From Sphingobacterium athyrii (lineage in GTDB: Bacteria > Bacteroidota > Bacteroidia > Sphingobacteriales > Sphingobacteriaceae), in assembly GCF_003071065.1 (NCBI RefSeq), contig NZ_QCXX01000002.1, positions 62,001 through 126,000 on the forward strand: a stretch of 64,000 nt of DNA, read 5' to 3'. The notes under the pieces were generated by a model. The model saw nothing but the letters and a program-made list of their open reading frames with translations. It had not been told where the DNA came from and searched no databases. Positions 1 through 10,006 of this stretch are shown here, one piece after another. Within the stretch, counting starts at the first letter, position 1. Each line of letters starts with the position of its first letter. Position numbers and translations under genes: made by a program.

Positions 1-503
1 GCTTTTTCCTTTAAAAAGCGTTGGATTGTTGCCCGTGTGGTGTTCATCAAATTTTCATTGACGATTTTACCCGTATTGCTATTTAAACGTTTACGGACTT
101 CTTCCGTTTGGCTTTTGCTCAGTCCATTAATGTCAATACGGGTCAAACGAGGGCGTTCTACTACGCGGATGGTCAAAAAGATGTTTTCGCCTTCAATTTT
201 GTCTGCCCATAATTCGACATCGTCGAAGAGGCCTTGAGCCATCATATCTTTTACTACTTTTGCAGTCGCTTCACTTGGCACTTCCAAATATTGACCTACC
301 GACAATTTAGATATGGTAATTAATACGTTTTTATCCAAAAATTGTGTTCCGGTTACATCAACAGCACTAATTACATAGTTTTTAGGGTTGAGATAACTGA
401 TTTTTTCGGGGTCATTTAAGTTGAACGCACCTTTTTCCTGTCCGTAGACAAGTTGCATTGATGAGAGACCAAAAAATAGTATTACGGGTAGTATACGCTT
501 CAT
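1..503 (-). CDS. bamA: BamA outer membrane assembly factor, N-terminal part (cut by window edge)
   Basis: Only the first 167 or so codons are present; the rest lies left of the window. The protein opens with a signal peptide (MKRILPVILFFGLSSMQLVYG) and continues with POTRA-type sequence, including stretches such as LFDDVELWADKIEGENIFLT and VVERPRLTRIDINGL, which match the first POTRA repeats of Omp85/BamA. BamA inserts beta-barrel proteins into the outer membrane. It lies downstream of uppS on the same strand, an order common in Bacteroidetes. Identification rests on POTRA repeats plus context; the barrel is not visible. Confidence 0.85.
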   Translation of the reverse strand, partial: MKRILPVILFFGLSSMQLVYGQEKGAFNLNDPEKISYLNPKNYVISAVDVTGTQFLDKNVLITISKLSVGQYLEVPSEATAKVVKDMMAQGLFDDVELWADKIEGENIFLTIRVVERPRLTRIDINGLSKSQTEEVRKRLNSNTGKIVNENLMNTTRATIQRFLKEK

Positions 504-618
504 TTATCTTGAATTATTGGCGCTAAAGTACACCAATCAGTTGTTAATTTTTGTTAATTAAGAAAATTTAACCAGCTTGTTTTTTATTCAAATCAGTTGA
601 CAAATTTAATAAAATCAT

Positions 619-1356
619 TTATAACTGTTCACTTGTTTTTCCAAACCTTCTTTCTCGTTGCTGATATTCTACAATTGATTTATATAAATCTTCTTTTGTA
701 AACTCTGGCCACATCTTGTCTAGGAAGCATAGTTCAGAATAAGCAATTTGCCACAGAAGGAAATTACTAATCCGAAGTTCTCCGCTGGTTCGGATCAATA
801 AATCTGGATCCGGAAGATCTCGGGTATAGAGATTAGCGGAAAAGATATCGTCATTGATATCTTCAATGGCTATTTCACCTGCATTTACTTTTTTAACCAA
901 ATTTCGGGTGGCTTCCACAATTTCCTGACGTGAACTATAGCTCAGCGCAAGCGTTAATGTACAATGTGTATTGTCTTTGGTGGCGTCAATTGTTTCCTGA
1001 AGTTTTTTTTGTGCATTTGTTGGGAGCTTGCTGATATCTCCGATGGCATTTAATCTAACACCATTTTCCTGAAATGTCTTGATTTCTTTTTTTAAAGAGG
1101 AGACCAAAAGTTCCATCAGTGCGATCACTTCTAATTTTGGCCGATTCCAGTTTTCCGCCGAAAATGCGTAGAGCGTTAAAAATTTGATGTTGGCCTGAAC
1201 ACATCCTTCTAAGGCTTCTCTTACTGCTTTCACGCCATTTTGGTGTCCGAATACACGGAGTTTGCCTTTTTGTTTTGCCCAACGGCCATTACCATCCATG
1301 ATAATGGCAATGTGCTGGGGTAATTTAATTTTATCAATTTGATCTAAAAAGCTCAT
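619..1356 (-). CDS. uppS: Isoprenyl transferase (undecaprenyl diphosphate synthase)
   Basis: Cis-prenyltransferase that condenses isopentenyl diphosphate onto farnesyl diphosphate to make the C55 carrier lipid for peptidoglycan and surface polysaccharides; cytosolic and membrane-associated. The family signature HIAIIMDGNGRWAKQKG near the N-terminus holds the catalytic Asp, and the C-terminal DLLIRTSGELRISNFLLWQ block is also diagnostic. Length of about 245 aa is normal. I prefer the start MSFLDQIDK at 1356; an in-frame ATG at 1371 adds five residues. bamA follows about 115 bp downstream on the same strand. Confidence 0.95.
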   Translation of the reverse strand: MSFLDQIDKIKLPQHIAIIMDGNGRWAKQKGKLRVFGHQNGVKAVREALEGCVQANIKFLTLYAFSAENWNRPKLEVIALMELLVSSLKKEIKTFQENGVRLNAIGDISKLPTNAQKKLQETIDATKDNTHCTLTLALSYSSRQEIVEATRNLVKKVNAGEIAIEDINDDIFSANLYTRDLPDPDLLIRTSGELRISNFLLWQIAYSELCFLDKMWPEFTKEDLYKSIVEYQQRERRFGKTSEQL

Positions 1357-1590
1357 TGTTGCTATTTTCAATAAATTAACACTTTAGCTTAGTCACAGCT
1401 TATTTGCGTGTTAAAAACCAGATACTGGTTGTCTGTGTATTATCTTTAAACGAATTTTGACCTCGCAGAATGAATTCGTTTGATCACTAGTGTTGAATCC
1501 TCATTATAGATACCTTATGTACCTTATTATGCTTATTTGTTCCAAATATCGATTTTTAATTGGAAATTCAGAAGTACAATATGATAAAGA

Positions 1591-2475
1591 TTAATAGTTT
1601 CTGACATCGATACCCCAGAGCAGCTTTTCTCTTAATGTGCTAAAAAAGCTTTCGTGCGGAAGACGAATCAGATTAATCGTAAATGGGGCTTGTTTGATTG
1701 TCAGTTTGACAGAGGTGTCAATAGACTCGTTTTTTGAGTCACAGCTGAGTATGTATTGATTGCTTCGGCTCTCAATTTCAAGTTCAAGCGTGAATTGATT
1801 TGAAATAACGATTGGTCTGACATTAAGGTTGTGTGGTGAAATCGGTGTAATGACAAAATTTCCACTTTCGGGCATAATGATCGGGCCTCCACAGCTCAGT
1901 GAATAGGCTGTAGAACCAGTAGGGGTGGCGATAATCAAGCCATCCGCCCAATAGGAATTGAGCAGTTCACCGTTAATTCGTGCATTGACTGTGATCATGG
2001 CAGAGCTGTCATAACGAAATACCGTAATATCATTAAGCGCATAATGATTGCCCTGGAACAAATTGATCTGTTCAGACTCTACGGAAAGAAGAACGCGTTT
2101 TTGGATATCGTAACGATTGTTTAATATATCATCTATTGCATGTTCGAAATCATTTTTATTAATGGAGGCCAAAAAGCCCAAACGTCCAAAATTAATTCCT
2201 GCAATGGGAATCCCAGAGTCTCTAATGAGTGATACGGCGGACAACATCGTTCCATCGCCACCTAAACTGAGCATAAGATCTGCACTGTTTTTAATTTCCT
2301 CGTATGTATGGTAAGTAGGGAAATTAAAATCACATTCAAACTGCGTTGTCAAGAACTTATAAAAGGGTGCGTAAACCCAAATATCAACGTTTTTACTAAC
2401 GAGGTATTTAAATAAGTGCTTCACATGTGCTATAACGGAGGGTTGAAACTCTCGTCCATATATCGCAATTCTCAT
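1591..2475 (-). CDS. nadK: NAD kinase
   Basis: ATP-dependent phosphorylation of NAD to NADP in the cytosol. The hallmark glycine-rich LGGDGTMLSAV motif is near residue 70, followed by GINFGRLGFLA and the ATPTGSTAYSLSCGGPI block, all typical of the NadK/PpnK family; 294 aa is the expected length. It sits between uppS and a CBS-domain gene on the same strand, a neighbourhood often seen in Bacteroidetes. Confidence 0.95.
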   Translation of the reverse strand: MRIAIYGREFQPSVIAHVKHLFKYLVSKNVDIWVYAPFYKFLTTQFECDFNFPTYHTYEEIKNSADLMLSLGGDGTMLSAVSLIRDSGIPIAGINFGRLGFLASINKNDFEHAIDDILNNRYDIQKRVLLSVESEQINLFQGNHYALNDITVFRYDSSAMITVNARINGELLNSYWADGLIIATPTGSTAYSLSCGGPIIMPESGNFVITPISPHNLNVRPIVISNQFTLELEIESRSNQYILSCDSKNESIDTSVKLTIKQAPFTINLIRLPHESFFSTLREKLLWGIDVRNY

Positions 2476-2525
2476 ATTTTTTGAATTTATGGGGCAAAGA
2501 TGAGAAAAAAACTAATCTTAACTAA

Positions 2526-3188
2526 TTAAATGTTGATGTAATTCATAAGCTGCTGATACCGTTCGGCTGTGTCATCAAATGCGGCAACAGTATTGTGTGT
2601 CTCCATAATTATATAATTATGTCTTAAGAATGAATTAAGCAATGCATTGATATTGGATTTATCTACTTTTAGCGTAACTTCAATCGAGTCGCTTTCGAGA
2701 TTTATTTTTGTAGCGCAATTGAGGATTCTACAGTTGTCACTTTCTACCAGGTGCGCAATTTGAGATAATGAAAAGTCATGTAATCCAATTGATAGGACAA
2801 TAATAGCTCCGGATTCATTTTGAGACTGGATCAATGAAATTGCTTTTAAAATATCTAATTGTGTAGAAACACCAACATATTTGTTATCCTGGTCCAAAAT
2901 AGGCACCAATGAACTATTATATACAGTCATCATGACCAGGCCATCATAGGGATGTTGGTTAAATTTAAGCTGTATCGGCGCCGTATTAATTTTAATAGCG
3001 GAAATAGGAGCTTCTTCATTGTCGGCATCCAATAAAATTGACTCGTTGACGAATCCAATATATTCATCTCCATTTAAAACAACCAATTCTTTACAAAGCA
3101 TGTCCTGTAGTTTTTCTAATGCCTGCTGTATTGAATCAGCCTTTTGAATGCTGAAATCTGCGTTTGAAAGAAATTGTCCTATTAACAT
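2526..3188 (-). CDS. CBS-domain protein
   Basis: A 220-residue protein with two CBS-type segments in the first 130 residues (SIQQALEKLQDMLCKELVVL and YDGLVMMTVYNSSLVPILDQ) and an ACT-like C-terminal half. CBS pairs bind adenosine nucleotides and act as regulatory modules. I chose the start MLIGQFLSNADF at 3188 because the fold begins there; an upstream ATG at 3257 would add 23 hydrophobic residues with no family support. It ends about 50 bp before nadK on the same strand, so co-transcription is likely. The regulated partner is unknown. Confidence 0.75.
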   Translation of the reverse strand: MLIGQFLSNADFSIQKADSIQQALEKLQDMLCKELVVLNGDEYIGFVNESILLDADNEEAPISAIKINTAPIQLKFNQHPYDGLVMMTVYNSSLVPILDQDNKYVGVSTQLDILKAISLIQSQNESGAIIVLSIGLHDFSLSQIAHLVESDNCRILNCATKINLESDSIEVTLKVDKSNINALLNSFLRHNYIIMETHNTVAAFDDTAERYQQLMNYINI

Positions 3189-3433
3189 ACCCAAACTTAA
3201 TAAAAAAAAATGATGTGAAAGGGAAATTTTTACAGATCCGATTCCTTCAGGAAACATTGGCTTTTTTGAGTTTAACGGATAAAATAAAAGTAAGTAATCA
3301 CATTATTGCAAATAAGTACAATTTTAATGTTTAAAATTGTACTTTTATTAGCATTCTGTTAGTATTTTTGTCAGCAATTTGATATATGCTTAAATAGGGC
3401 AAGTAGGTATTTTTAGTCAGAAAAATAAGATTG

Positions 3434-4267
3434 ATGATTACGAGTGAGAATAAAAAATTTATTGATATACGCGAAGTTATTCACAAAAAAAATGCTGGAC
3501 TAGCAAAATGGATTCCATCTTTCCTGCTGAACTATCTGAAGAAAACGATCCATGAGGATGAAATCAATGATATCATGACACGCTTTGCCGATTTGCAAGG
3601 GCTGGACTTTGTCGACGCGTTAATCAATGATCTGGGGGTAAAGGTGAACTTATACGGCGCAGAAAATATTCCGGTGTCTGATTCGGTAATTTTTGCATCT
3701 AACCATCCTCTGGGTGGATTGGATGGTATTGCATTTATGCATGCGATCGGAAAGCATCGCCGGGACGTGAAATTTTTGGTCAATGATATCTTGTTGAATA
3801 TAGGTAATCTGAGGCCTTTATTTGTGGGGGTGAATAAATTAGGGAGTCAGGGTAAACAAGCCATTTCGGCAATTGAGGAAGCTTACGGTGCGGATGATGC
3901 CCTGCTTGTATTTCCCGCGGGGCTAGTTTCTAGAAAGCAGAAAGATGGGCGTATTGAAGACCTGGAATGGAAAAAAAGTTTTATTAGTAAAGCGAAAAAA
4001 TATAAAAAAGATGTCATTCCGGTACTGATTGACGGCAAAAACTCTAAGTTTTTTTATAATTTTGCAAGGCTTAGACAAAAAATAGGTCTTAAGGTAAACA
4101 TTGAAATGTTATATTTACCCGATGAAATGTTTGCCCAGCGCGGGCATACCGTTAACATTATAGTAGGAAAGAGAATCCCTTATACAGCGTTTGATCAATC
4201 AAAAAACGAAAAGACTTGGGCTGAAGAAGTGAAAAGAAGGGTTTATGGATTAGCTCAAGAAAAATAG
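3434..4267 (+). CDS. glsA: PlsC-like O-acyltransferase, probably glycine/ornithine lipid synthesis (GlsA-like)
   Basis: A 277-aa acyltransferase of the lysophosphatidate acyltransferase superfamily. The acyltransferase block reads IFASNHPLGGLDGIAFMHAI, and later LLVFPAGLVSRKQ supplies the FPxG-type motif. The catalytic H and D are separated by five residues rather than the usual four. The next gene, 5 bp downstream, is a GNAT-type N-acyltransferase. This pairing is that of GlsA/GlsB in Bacteroides thetaiotaomicron, where GlsB N-acylates glycine and GlsA adds the second acyl chain. Whether the head group here is glycine or ornithine cannot be read from sequence. Starts at ATG 3434, with a TTG immediately upstream. 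Confidence 0.75.
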   Translation: MITSENKKFIDIREVIHKKNAGLAKWIPSFLLNYLKKTIHEDEINDIMTRFADLQGLDFVDALINDLGVKVNLYGAENIPVSDSVIFASNHPLGGLDGIAFMHAIGKHRRDVKFLVNDILLNIGNLRPLFVGVNKLGSQGKQAISAIEEAYGADDALLVFPAGLVSRKQKDGRIEDLEWKKSFISKAKKYKKDVIPVLIDGKNSKFFYNFARLRQKIGLKVNIEMLYLPDEMFAQRGHTVNIIVGKRIPYTAFDQSKNEKTWAEEVKRRVYGLAQEK

Positions 4268-4272
4268 AATTT

Positions 4273-5232
4273 ATGCAAGAAATTATACCTCCAGTTGATA
4301 GAGAATTATTGAAAGCCGAATTGAATAAGGAGGTTTTTTTACGCTATACCAACAATGGAAATAACGAGATATACTTAATCAACTATCATAACTCACCAAA
4401 TGTGATGCGTGAGATCGGTCGGTTACGAGAGTTGACGTTCCGTGGCGCAGGAGGAGGTACAGGGCTTTCCATCGATATTGATGAAAACGATACATGCGAA
4501 GACTGCTATGATCAATTGATCGCTTGGAATCCTGAAGATGAAGAAGTTGTTGCGGGATATCGCGTGATTAAATGTGCCGAAGCAGGAGAGTCAAACGGTA
4601 TTCCCAATTTATCTACAGCTCATTATTTTCAGTTTTCTGACCAGTTTACAAAAGATTATTTACCGTATACAATTGAACTGGGCCGATCGTTCGTGCAGCC
4701 TAGGTACCAGCCGGCAATTGATAATAGAAAGGGGATTTTTTCGCTAGACAATTTATGGGATGGTTTGGGCGCTTTGGTTATGCTGAACCCTGAAATTAAG
4801 TACCTTTTTGGAAAAGTAACGATGTATCCGCATTATAATAAGGATGCTAGAGATATGCTGCTTTACTTTATGGATTACTATTTTCCAGATCACGATAAAT
4901 TGGTTGTTCCACTTCCTGACCTTGAAATTAAAAATGACTATGATCGTTTTGTGGGTGTTTTTGACGGATTGGATTATAAGGAAGGGTATAAAATATTAAA
5001 TAGTCATGTCAGGGCATTAGGTGAAAACATTCCACCCTTAATCAATACTTACATGAACTTGTCACCAACGATGAAGTCTTTTGGCACTGCCCGAAATGAT
5101 GAGTTCGGTACAGTAGAAGAGAAAGGGATATTGATTGTTATTGAAGATGTTTATCCAGTAAAAAAGGAACGACACATGAATACTTTTGAGCGGGACCGTG
5201 AATATGGTTGCCGAAAACCAAAACGGGTATAA
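4273..5232 (+). CDS. glsB: GNAT-type N-acyltransferase, probably glycine/ornithine lipid synthesis (GlsB-like)
   Basis: A 319-aa protein of the OlsB/hemolysin-type acyltransferase group. Recognisable parts are the RELTFRGAGGGTG segment near residue 55, a GYRVIKC strand, and the ELGRSFVQPRYQ block near residue 140 typical of the OlsB family. Family members transfer a 3-hydroxyacyl chain from acyl-ACP to the amino group of glycine or ornithine, the first step of aminolipid synthesis at the inner membrane. It follows the O-acyltransferase gene by 5 bp and ends in a strong terminator. Confidence 0.75.
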   Translation: MQEIIPPVDRELLKAELNKEVFLRYTNNGNNEIYLINYHNSPNVMREIGRLRELTFRGAGGGTGLSIDIDENDTCEDCYDQLIAWNPEDEEVVAGYRVIKCAEAGESNGIPNLSTAHYFQFSDQFTKDYLPYTIELGRSFVQPRYQPAIDNRKGIFSLDNLWDGLGALVMLNPEIKYLFGKVTMYPHYNKDARDMLLYFMDYYFPDHDKLVVPLPDLEIKNDYDRFVGVFDGLDYKEGYKILNSHVRALGENIPPLINTYMNLSPTMKSFGTARNDEFGTVEEKGILIVIEDVYPVKKERHMNTFERDREYGCRKPKRV

Positions 5233-5278
5233 AATAACAAAGGGATTCAATTTATTGAATCCCTTTGTTATTTTATAC
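5227..5278. terminator. Bidirectional terminator between glsB and glpF
   Basis: A perfect 24-bp inverted repeat (5227-5250 and 5255-5278) with a 4-nt loop, A-rich on the left edge and T-rich on the right edge. It lies between convergent genes and even overlaps the end of glsB, so it can stop transcription from both sides. Confidence 0.9.
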
Positions 5279-5283
5279 TTTAT

Positions 5284-6018
5284 TTATTTTATTAAAATAT
5301 AGACAACAAACGCTAGCACCGCTCCGGTGATAGGTCCTATAATGGGAATCCATGCATACGACCAATCCGAATCTCCTTTCCCTTTAATTGGCCAGATTGC
5401 GTGAAATAGACGGGGACCCAAATCCCTTGCAGGGTTAATTGCGTAACCTGTTGTTCCGCCTAATGATAATCCAATAGCCCAAACCAAAAAAGCAACAGGT
5501 ATGGCACCTAAAGAGCCCATTCCAATAGGTTCAGTCTTTCCATTGATGGTCACATCTTGTCCGGTGATAAAAAAGATGACAAAAATTAAGACGAAAGTCC
5601 CGATGATTTCACTCGCTAGATTCGTCGCGGTATTTCGGATGTTTGGGATCGTAGCGAAAACACCTAGTTTTGTGGTAGGGTCGGCTGTGGCATCAAAATG
5701 ATCTTTGTGTATAATGTAAGTTAGCAATGCTCCACAAAAACCGCCCGCAATTTGGGCAAGAATATAGCCCGGTACTTCTGTCCAGGGTAGCGCTTTATGA
5801 AGTGCCATGGCGATTGTCACTGCCGGGTTTAAGTGAGCGCCTGTGTAAGGGCCTGCGAATACGACTCCGATGTATACGGCTAAAGCCCATCCGGTAGTGA
5901 TGACGATCCAGCCGCTGTTTTCTCCTTTTGTTCCTTTTAAGATCACATTCGCAACAACACCGTTACCAAGAAGTAGAAGGAGTGTGGTGCCGATAAATTC
6001 TGCTAAATAATGGTTCAT
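5284..6018 (-). CDS. glpF: Glycerol uptake facilitator (aquaglyceroporin, MIP family)
   Basis: A 244-aa six-helix inner membrane channel for glycerol. The two half-helix NPA motifs are present (GAHLNPAVTIAMAL near residue 62 and TGYAINPARDLGPRLF near residue 195); the DLGPR sequence after the second is typical of glycerol-conducting members. It is the last gene of the glpD-glpK-glpF set and begins 9 bp after glpK, so glycerol entry, phosphorylation and oxidation are encoded together. Confidence 0.93.
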   Translation of the reverse strand: MNHYLAEFIGTTLLLLLGNGVVANVILKGTKGENSGWIVITTGWALAVYIGVVFAGPYTGAHLNPAVTIAMALHKALPWTEVPGYILAQIAGGFCGALLTYIIHKDHFDATADPTTKLGVFATIPNIRNTATNLASEIIGTFVLIFVIFFITGQDVTINGKTEPIGMGSLGAIPVAFLVWAIGLSLGGTTGYAINPARDLGPRLFHAIWPIKGKGDSDWSYAWIPIIGPITGAVLAFVVYILIK

Positions 6019-6027
6019 AAGTATTGG

Positions 6028-7527
6028 TTAGTTTTCGGTCCAGAATTGTAATGCTTTAACACCTTTGGTCCATTGCTTAATAATTTGCTGGGTTTGTTCT
6101 TCTTGTTCTTTTTCCGGTTCAAAAAGACGGTCTTGCGCCCAGAATTTTGAAAGTTCTTGTTCGTCCTTCCAAAAGCCAACTGCCAATCCTGCCAGGTAAG
6201 CTGCTCCCAGAGCTGTTGTTTCAGTGATTTTAGGTCTAATGACATTGCTGTTCAGTACGTTGGCCTGAATCTGCATCAGAAGATTATTTGCCGTTGCTCC
6301 GCCATCTACACGAAGTTCCTTGATCGGTATTCCGCTGTCAGCTTCCATGGCCTTTAAAACATCACTGGTTTGGAGTGAAATAGCTTCCAGTGAAGCTCGG
6401 GCAATATGCCCGTTTGTCGTTGCTCGTGTTAGTCCGAATATCGTGCCTTGTGCCCTAGCGTTCCAGTAGGGCGCGCCCAGCCCCGCGAAAGTGGGAATAA
6501 AGGTTACTCCACCGTTATCTTTTTCGGAGAGTGCCAACTGTTCAATATCCGCGGATTTGTAAATAATATTAAGATTATCCCGTAGCCATTGAACCAGCGC
6601 GCCGCCTATAAATATACTTCCTTCTAAAGCATATTCAGTTTTTCCGTTAATCTTCCAGGCTACGGTTGTCAGTAGGTTGTTTTTGGACATAATTGGCTTA
6701 TTGCCAATATTCATTAACATGAAACATCCTGTGCCATAAGTATTTTTTACCATGCCTTTTTCAATGCATTGTTGACCAAAAAGCGCTGCTTGTTGATCCC
6801 CGGCAATTCCGGCAATTTTGACTTTATGTGCGAAGATTGTTGTTCTGGACTCACCATATATTTCGCTACTTTCCTTCACCTGAGGTAGCATGGAGGCGGG
6901 GATATCAAATAATTCAAGAAGCTCGGCATCCCAGTCCATGGTATGGATATTGAACAGAAGTGTACGTGAAGCATTGGTCACATCGGTAATGTGAACATCT
7001 CCGCGTGTAAGATTCCATACCAGCCAGGTGTCAATAGTGCCGCAGATCAGCTCACCATTTTGGGCTTTTTCTCTTGCGCCATCGACATGGTCAAGAATCC
7101 ATTTTATTTTCGTCGCCGAAAAATAAGGATCCAGGATAAGTCCCGTTTTTTTCTGGATCATTTCATGTTTGCCCGATTGACGGAGTTCATCACAATAATC
7201 CGCAGTACGTTTATCTTGCCATACAATGGCATTGTAGATCGGTTTGCCGCTTTCCTTTTCCCATACAACAATAGTTTCCCGTTGATTGGTTATTCCGATG
7301 GCGGCGATGTTTTTGCCATTCAGTCCGGCCTTTGTTGTTGCTTCGGCGGTGACACCGGCTTGTGTGGACCAGATTTCATGTGGGTCATGTTCTACCCATC
7401 CCGGTTTTGGGAAGATTTGTGTAAATTCTTTTTGTGCAATTGAAACGATATTTCTTTCTTTATCAAAAATGATGGCTCTGGAGCTTGTTGTACCCTGATC
7501 CATGGCCAAGATGTATTGTTGTTCCAT
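6028..7527 (-). CDS. glpK: Glycerol kinase
   Basis: A 499-aa FGGY kinase phosphorylating glycerol to sn-glycerol 3-phosphate in the cytosol. The N-terminal phosphate loop [16 protein letters not shown], the [10 protein letters not shown] block and the [16 protein letters not shown] block are diagnostic, and length is standard. It lies 26 bp after glpD and 9 bp before glpF. Confidence 0.96.
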   Translation of the reverse strand: MEQQYILAMDQGTTSSRAIIFDKERNIVSIAQKEFTQIFPKPGWVEHDPHEIWSTQAGVTAEATTKAGLNGKNIAAIGITNQRETIVVWEKESGKPIYNAIVWQDKRTADYCDELRQSGKHEMIQKKTGLILDPYFSATKIKWILDHVDGAREKAQNGELICGTIDTWLVWNLTRGDVHITDVTNASRTLLFNIHTMDWDAELLELFDIPASMLPQVKESSEIYGESRTTIFAHKVKIAGIAGDQQAALFGQQCIEKGMVKNTYGTGCFMLMNIGNKPIMSKNNLLTTVAWKINGKTEYALEGSIFIGGALVQWLRDNLNIIYKSADIEQLALSEKDNGGVTFIPTFAGLGAPYWNARAQGTIFGLTRATTNGHIARASLEAISLQTSDVLKAMEADSGIPIKELRVDGGATANNLLMQIQANVLNSNVIRPKITETTALGAAYLAGLAVGFWKDEQELSKFWAQDRLFEPEKEQEEQTQQIIKQWTKGVKALQFWTEN

Positions 7528-7553
7528 AATTGATTACTGCTGGTTATTTTATA

Positions 7554-9131
7554 TTAGTTTAAGATATAATTTTTTGCTACTTTCTCGAAGTTTTCGATCT
7601 GATTTTTTTGCCAGTTCTCGTCTTTGCCTAATTCTTGAGCGATTATTTTAGCGACTTCAGGAGCTGCGGCAATGGCTGCTCTGGCATCGAGAAATAGAAT
7701 ACGTACACGACGTGAAAGTACGTCTTCTACCGTTTGTGCCAATTCATTGCGAACAGCCCACACCACTTCTGCTTTTTTAAATTCTAGATGATTCACTATT
7801 TTTTCATTCCAGACAGGATTTTCTTGCGCGAGCGCATGTATCGCTTCCTGGTCAGCGCCATAAATATACATGTGGTTGCTTCTGTCGGTTGTAGGGATGG
7901 CGCTATAAATCTTTTGTGTCGCTGAGTTGCTTTCCTTTTTGGGTAAACAGCCAATTTTAATTGCTTTATCGACTGTATCTTGTCCCATTCTGCGAAAGGT
8001 AGTCCATTTTCCTCCAGTTAGCGTCAGTAATTTTGAATCGCTGACAATAACTTTGTGGCTTCGGGAAATTTCTTTGGTTTTGTTGGAATTTCCGGTTGGA
8101 GCCGCGAGGGGTCGAAGACCGGCAAATACAGCAAGTGCATCTTGACGGGTGGGCTGCTTGGTGAGATAGCGTCCAGCAGTTTTTAAGATGAAGTCGATTT
8201 CTTGTTCGAGTGCTACAGGTTCAAGACTATGTTCGTCAATAGGTGTATCTGTGGTTCCTGCAATAACCCGATTGTGCCATGGAACAAGAAAGAGCACCCG
8301 GCCATCGTCCGTTTTAGGGATCATGATCGCATCGTCACCGGGGAGGAAAGATTTGTCAAAAACAAGATGGACACCTTGACTTGGCCTTACCATCTGTTTT
8401 GCTTCGGGTTTATCCATTTTTAGAATATCATCGACAAAAATTCCCGTAGCATTGATGATAGCTTTGCCTTGGATTGTGAAAACTTCTCCAGTGTCAGTAT
8501 CTTGTGCAATAACACCATTTACTTGGCCTGCATTATTTTTGGTAAGGTTGGTTACGCGTATATAGTTCAATGCTACACCACCCATTTGAATACAGGTTTG
8601 TGCCACATTGACCGCGAGTCTTGAGTCGTCAAATTGACCATCCTGATAAACAACGCCGCCATAGAGCCCTTTTGTCCTCACTGTACTGATTCTTCGTTGT
8701 GTTTCCTCCTTATTGATATGTATGGATTTTCCTAGACTTAGTTTGCCCGCTAGGAAATCGTATATTTTCATGCCGATAGTGTAGAAAGGGCCGTCAAACC
8801 AACTGTAATTAGGAATTATAAAAGATTGATTTTTAACTAGATGAGGTGCGTTTTGCTGTAATAGCCCCCTTTCATGAAGTGCTTCTCTGACTAAGGAGAT
8901 GTCTCCTTGGGCGAGGTAACGTACACCGCCATGGACAAGCTTTGTTGCTTTGCTGGATGTACCTTTTGCAAAATCGACTTGTTCCAATAATATCGTTTTG
9001 AATCCTCTACTAAGTGCATCTAGTGCCACACCTAAGCCACTAGCTCCACCTCCTATCACAATAACATCCCACTCACTTGTGTCTTTTATTCTTTCTATTA
9101 ATCTTGACCTTTTGAATTCTTTTTGTTTCAT
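7554..9131 (-). CDS. glpD: Aerobic glycerol-3-phosphate dehydrogenase (FAD)
   Basis: A 525-aa FAD enzyme of the GlpA/GlpD family that oxidises glycerol 3-phosphate to dihydroxyacetone phosphate and passes electrons to quinone. The FAD dinucleotide fold is DVIVIGGGASGLGVALDALSRG near residue 20, followed by the family block GTSSKATKLVHGGVRYL. The C-terminal domain is the usual DAO_C region. First gene of the leftward glpDKF set. Confidence 0.95.
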   Translation of the reverse strand: MKQKEFKRSRLIERIKDTSEWDVIVIGGGASGLGVALDALSRGFKTILLEQVDFAKGTSSKATKLVHGGVRYLAQGDISLVREALHERGLLQQNAPHLVKNQSFIIPNYSWFDGPFYTIGMKIYDFLAGKLSLGKSIHINKEETQRRISTVRTKGLYGGVVYQDGQFDDSRLAVNVAQTCIQMGGVALNYIRVTNLTKNNAGQVNGVIAQDTDTGEVFTIQGKAIINATGIFVDDILKMDKPEAKQMVRPSQGVHLVFDKSFLPGDDAIMIPKTDDGRVLFLVPWHNRVIAGTTDTPIDEHSLEPVALEQEIDFILKTAGRYLTKQPTRQDALAVFAGLRPLAAPTGNSNKTKEISRSHKVIVSDSKLLTLTGGKWTTFRRMGQDTVDKAIKIGCLPKKESNSATQKIYSAIPTTDRSNHMYIYGADQEAIHALAQENPVWNEKIVNHLEFKKAEVVWAVRNELAQTVEDVLSRRVRILFLDARAAIAAAPEVAKIIAQELGKDENWQKNQIENFEKVAKNYILN

Positions 9132-9499
9132 TTTGTTTCGTTTTTGGTCCTGAGGTTATATCCCTTAGTATGAATCGTTTTAGCCGATTAGTACTAAGTT
9201 ATAGTATATTTATGAGATTTTAAAGGAATTTGTTAAAATTATTTAAAAACATTTTATGTTTTATTTTCTTTTGTTTTGTTTTGATATCTATATTTTTAGT
9301 GTTTTAAATAGTTCGTTACCACCGGTGTTTTTTGTGAAAATTTTAAAAATAATTAAGGTAACATTGTTACTATGGCCCTATATATGTCCCTTGCCTTTTT
9401 TCGAAAAGAACGATATAATGTTTAACCATTATAATAGGCTTATGTTTTGGTTTGGGAAAATGATTTTGTAATTTTAAATCATTAATAATTTGTTGAATA
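9132..9499. other. Upstream region of glpD and of the thioredoxin-like gene
   Basis: AT-rich divergent intergenic stretch. It holds a perfect 10-bp palindrome TTAGTACTAA at 9188-9197, about 60 bp upstream of the glpD start, which could be an operator for glycerol control; no convincing TAnnTTTG box was found beside it. A 71-codon reading frame at 9256-9471 is dominated by Phe/Leu/Ile from AT-rich sequence and is not credible as a gene. No known RNA element was recognised. Confidence 0.35.
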
Positions 9500-10006
9500 A
9501 TGAGAAGGATTAAATTGTTGTTTTTAGGAATGGGGGTATTAATGGGTGTCCAATTGCCGCATTCAATTGCCTTTGCGCAGGAAGCCCCGAAGATTCAATC
9601 GGAACTTTCCAAGCCATATCATCCAGAGGCTGATGCACAGAAAGACATTGATAGCTTATTGAAATTGGCCAAGAAGGAAAAGAAGAATGTCATTATTCAG
9701 GCCGGTGGGAATTGGTGTGTATGGTGTCTGCGATTTAATGATTATATCCATAAAACGGCAAGCATAGACAAATTGTTAAAAAGTCGTTTTCTCTATTATC
9801 ACCTAAATTATTCGAAAGAAAACAAGAATGAGATGGTTTTTCAGAAGTATGCACCTGAGGGTGGAAAGTTAGGATATCCATTTTTTATTGTATTGGATAT
9901 AAACGGAAAGACACTTCATGTACAGGAAAGTGGCAGTCTGGAAAAGGATAAAAGTTATGACGAAGAAAAAGTATTGAAATTTTTCAATGCCTGGGTGGCT
10001 AAATAA
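9500..10006 (+). CDS. Secreted thioredoxin-like protein
   Basis: A 168-aa protein with a signal peptide ending near FAQE (residue 27) and a thioredoxin fold with the redox motif GGNWCVWCLRF near residue 70 (CxxC = CVWC). It resembles thioredoxin_7/DUF255-type proteins that act in the periplasm on thiols. It is a single gene bounded by its own terminator, so the context gives no substrate. Confidence 0.8.
   Translation: MRRIKLLFLGMGVLMGVQLPHSIAFAQEAPKIQSELSKPYHPEADAQKDIDSLLKLAKKEKKNVIIQAGGNWCVWCLRFNDYIHKTASIDKLLKSRFLYYHLNYSKENKNEMVFQKYAPEGGKLGYPFFIVLDINGKTLHVQESGSLEKDKSYDEEKVLKFFNAWVAK

Noticed and set aside
6991..7443. 150-codon frame opposite glpK
   Set aside because: Antisense to a strongly conserved kinase gene; composition reflects the glpK codons.
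9256..9471. 71-codon frame upstream of the thioredoxin-like gene
   Set aside because: Composition is Phe/Leu/Ile-rich from AT-rich DNA, no family features and no promoter match; it overlaps the expected upstream region of the next gene.
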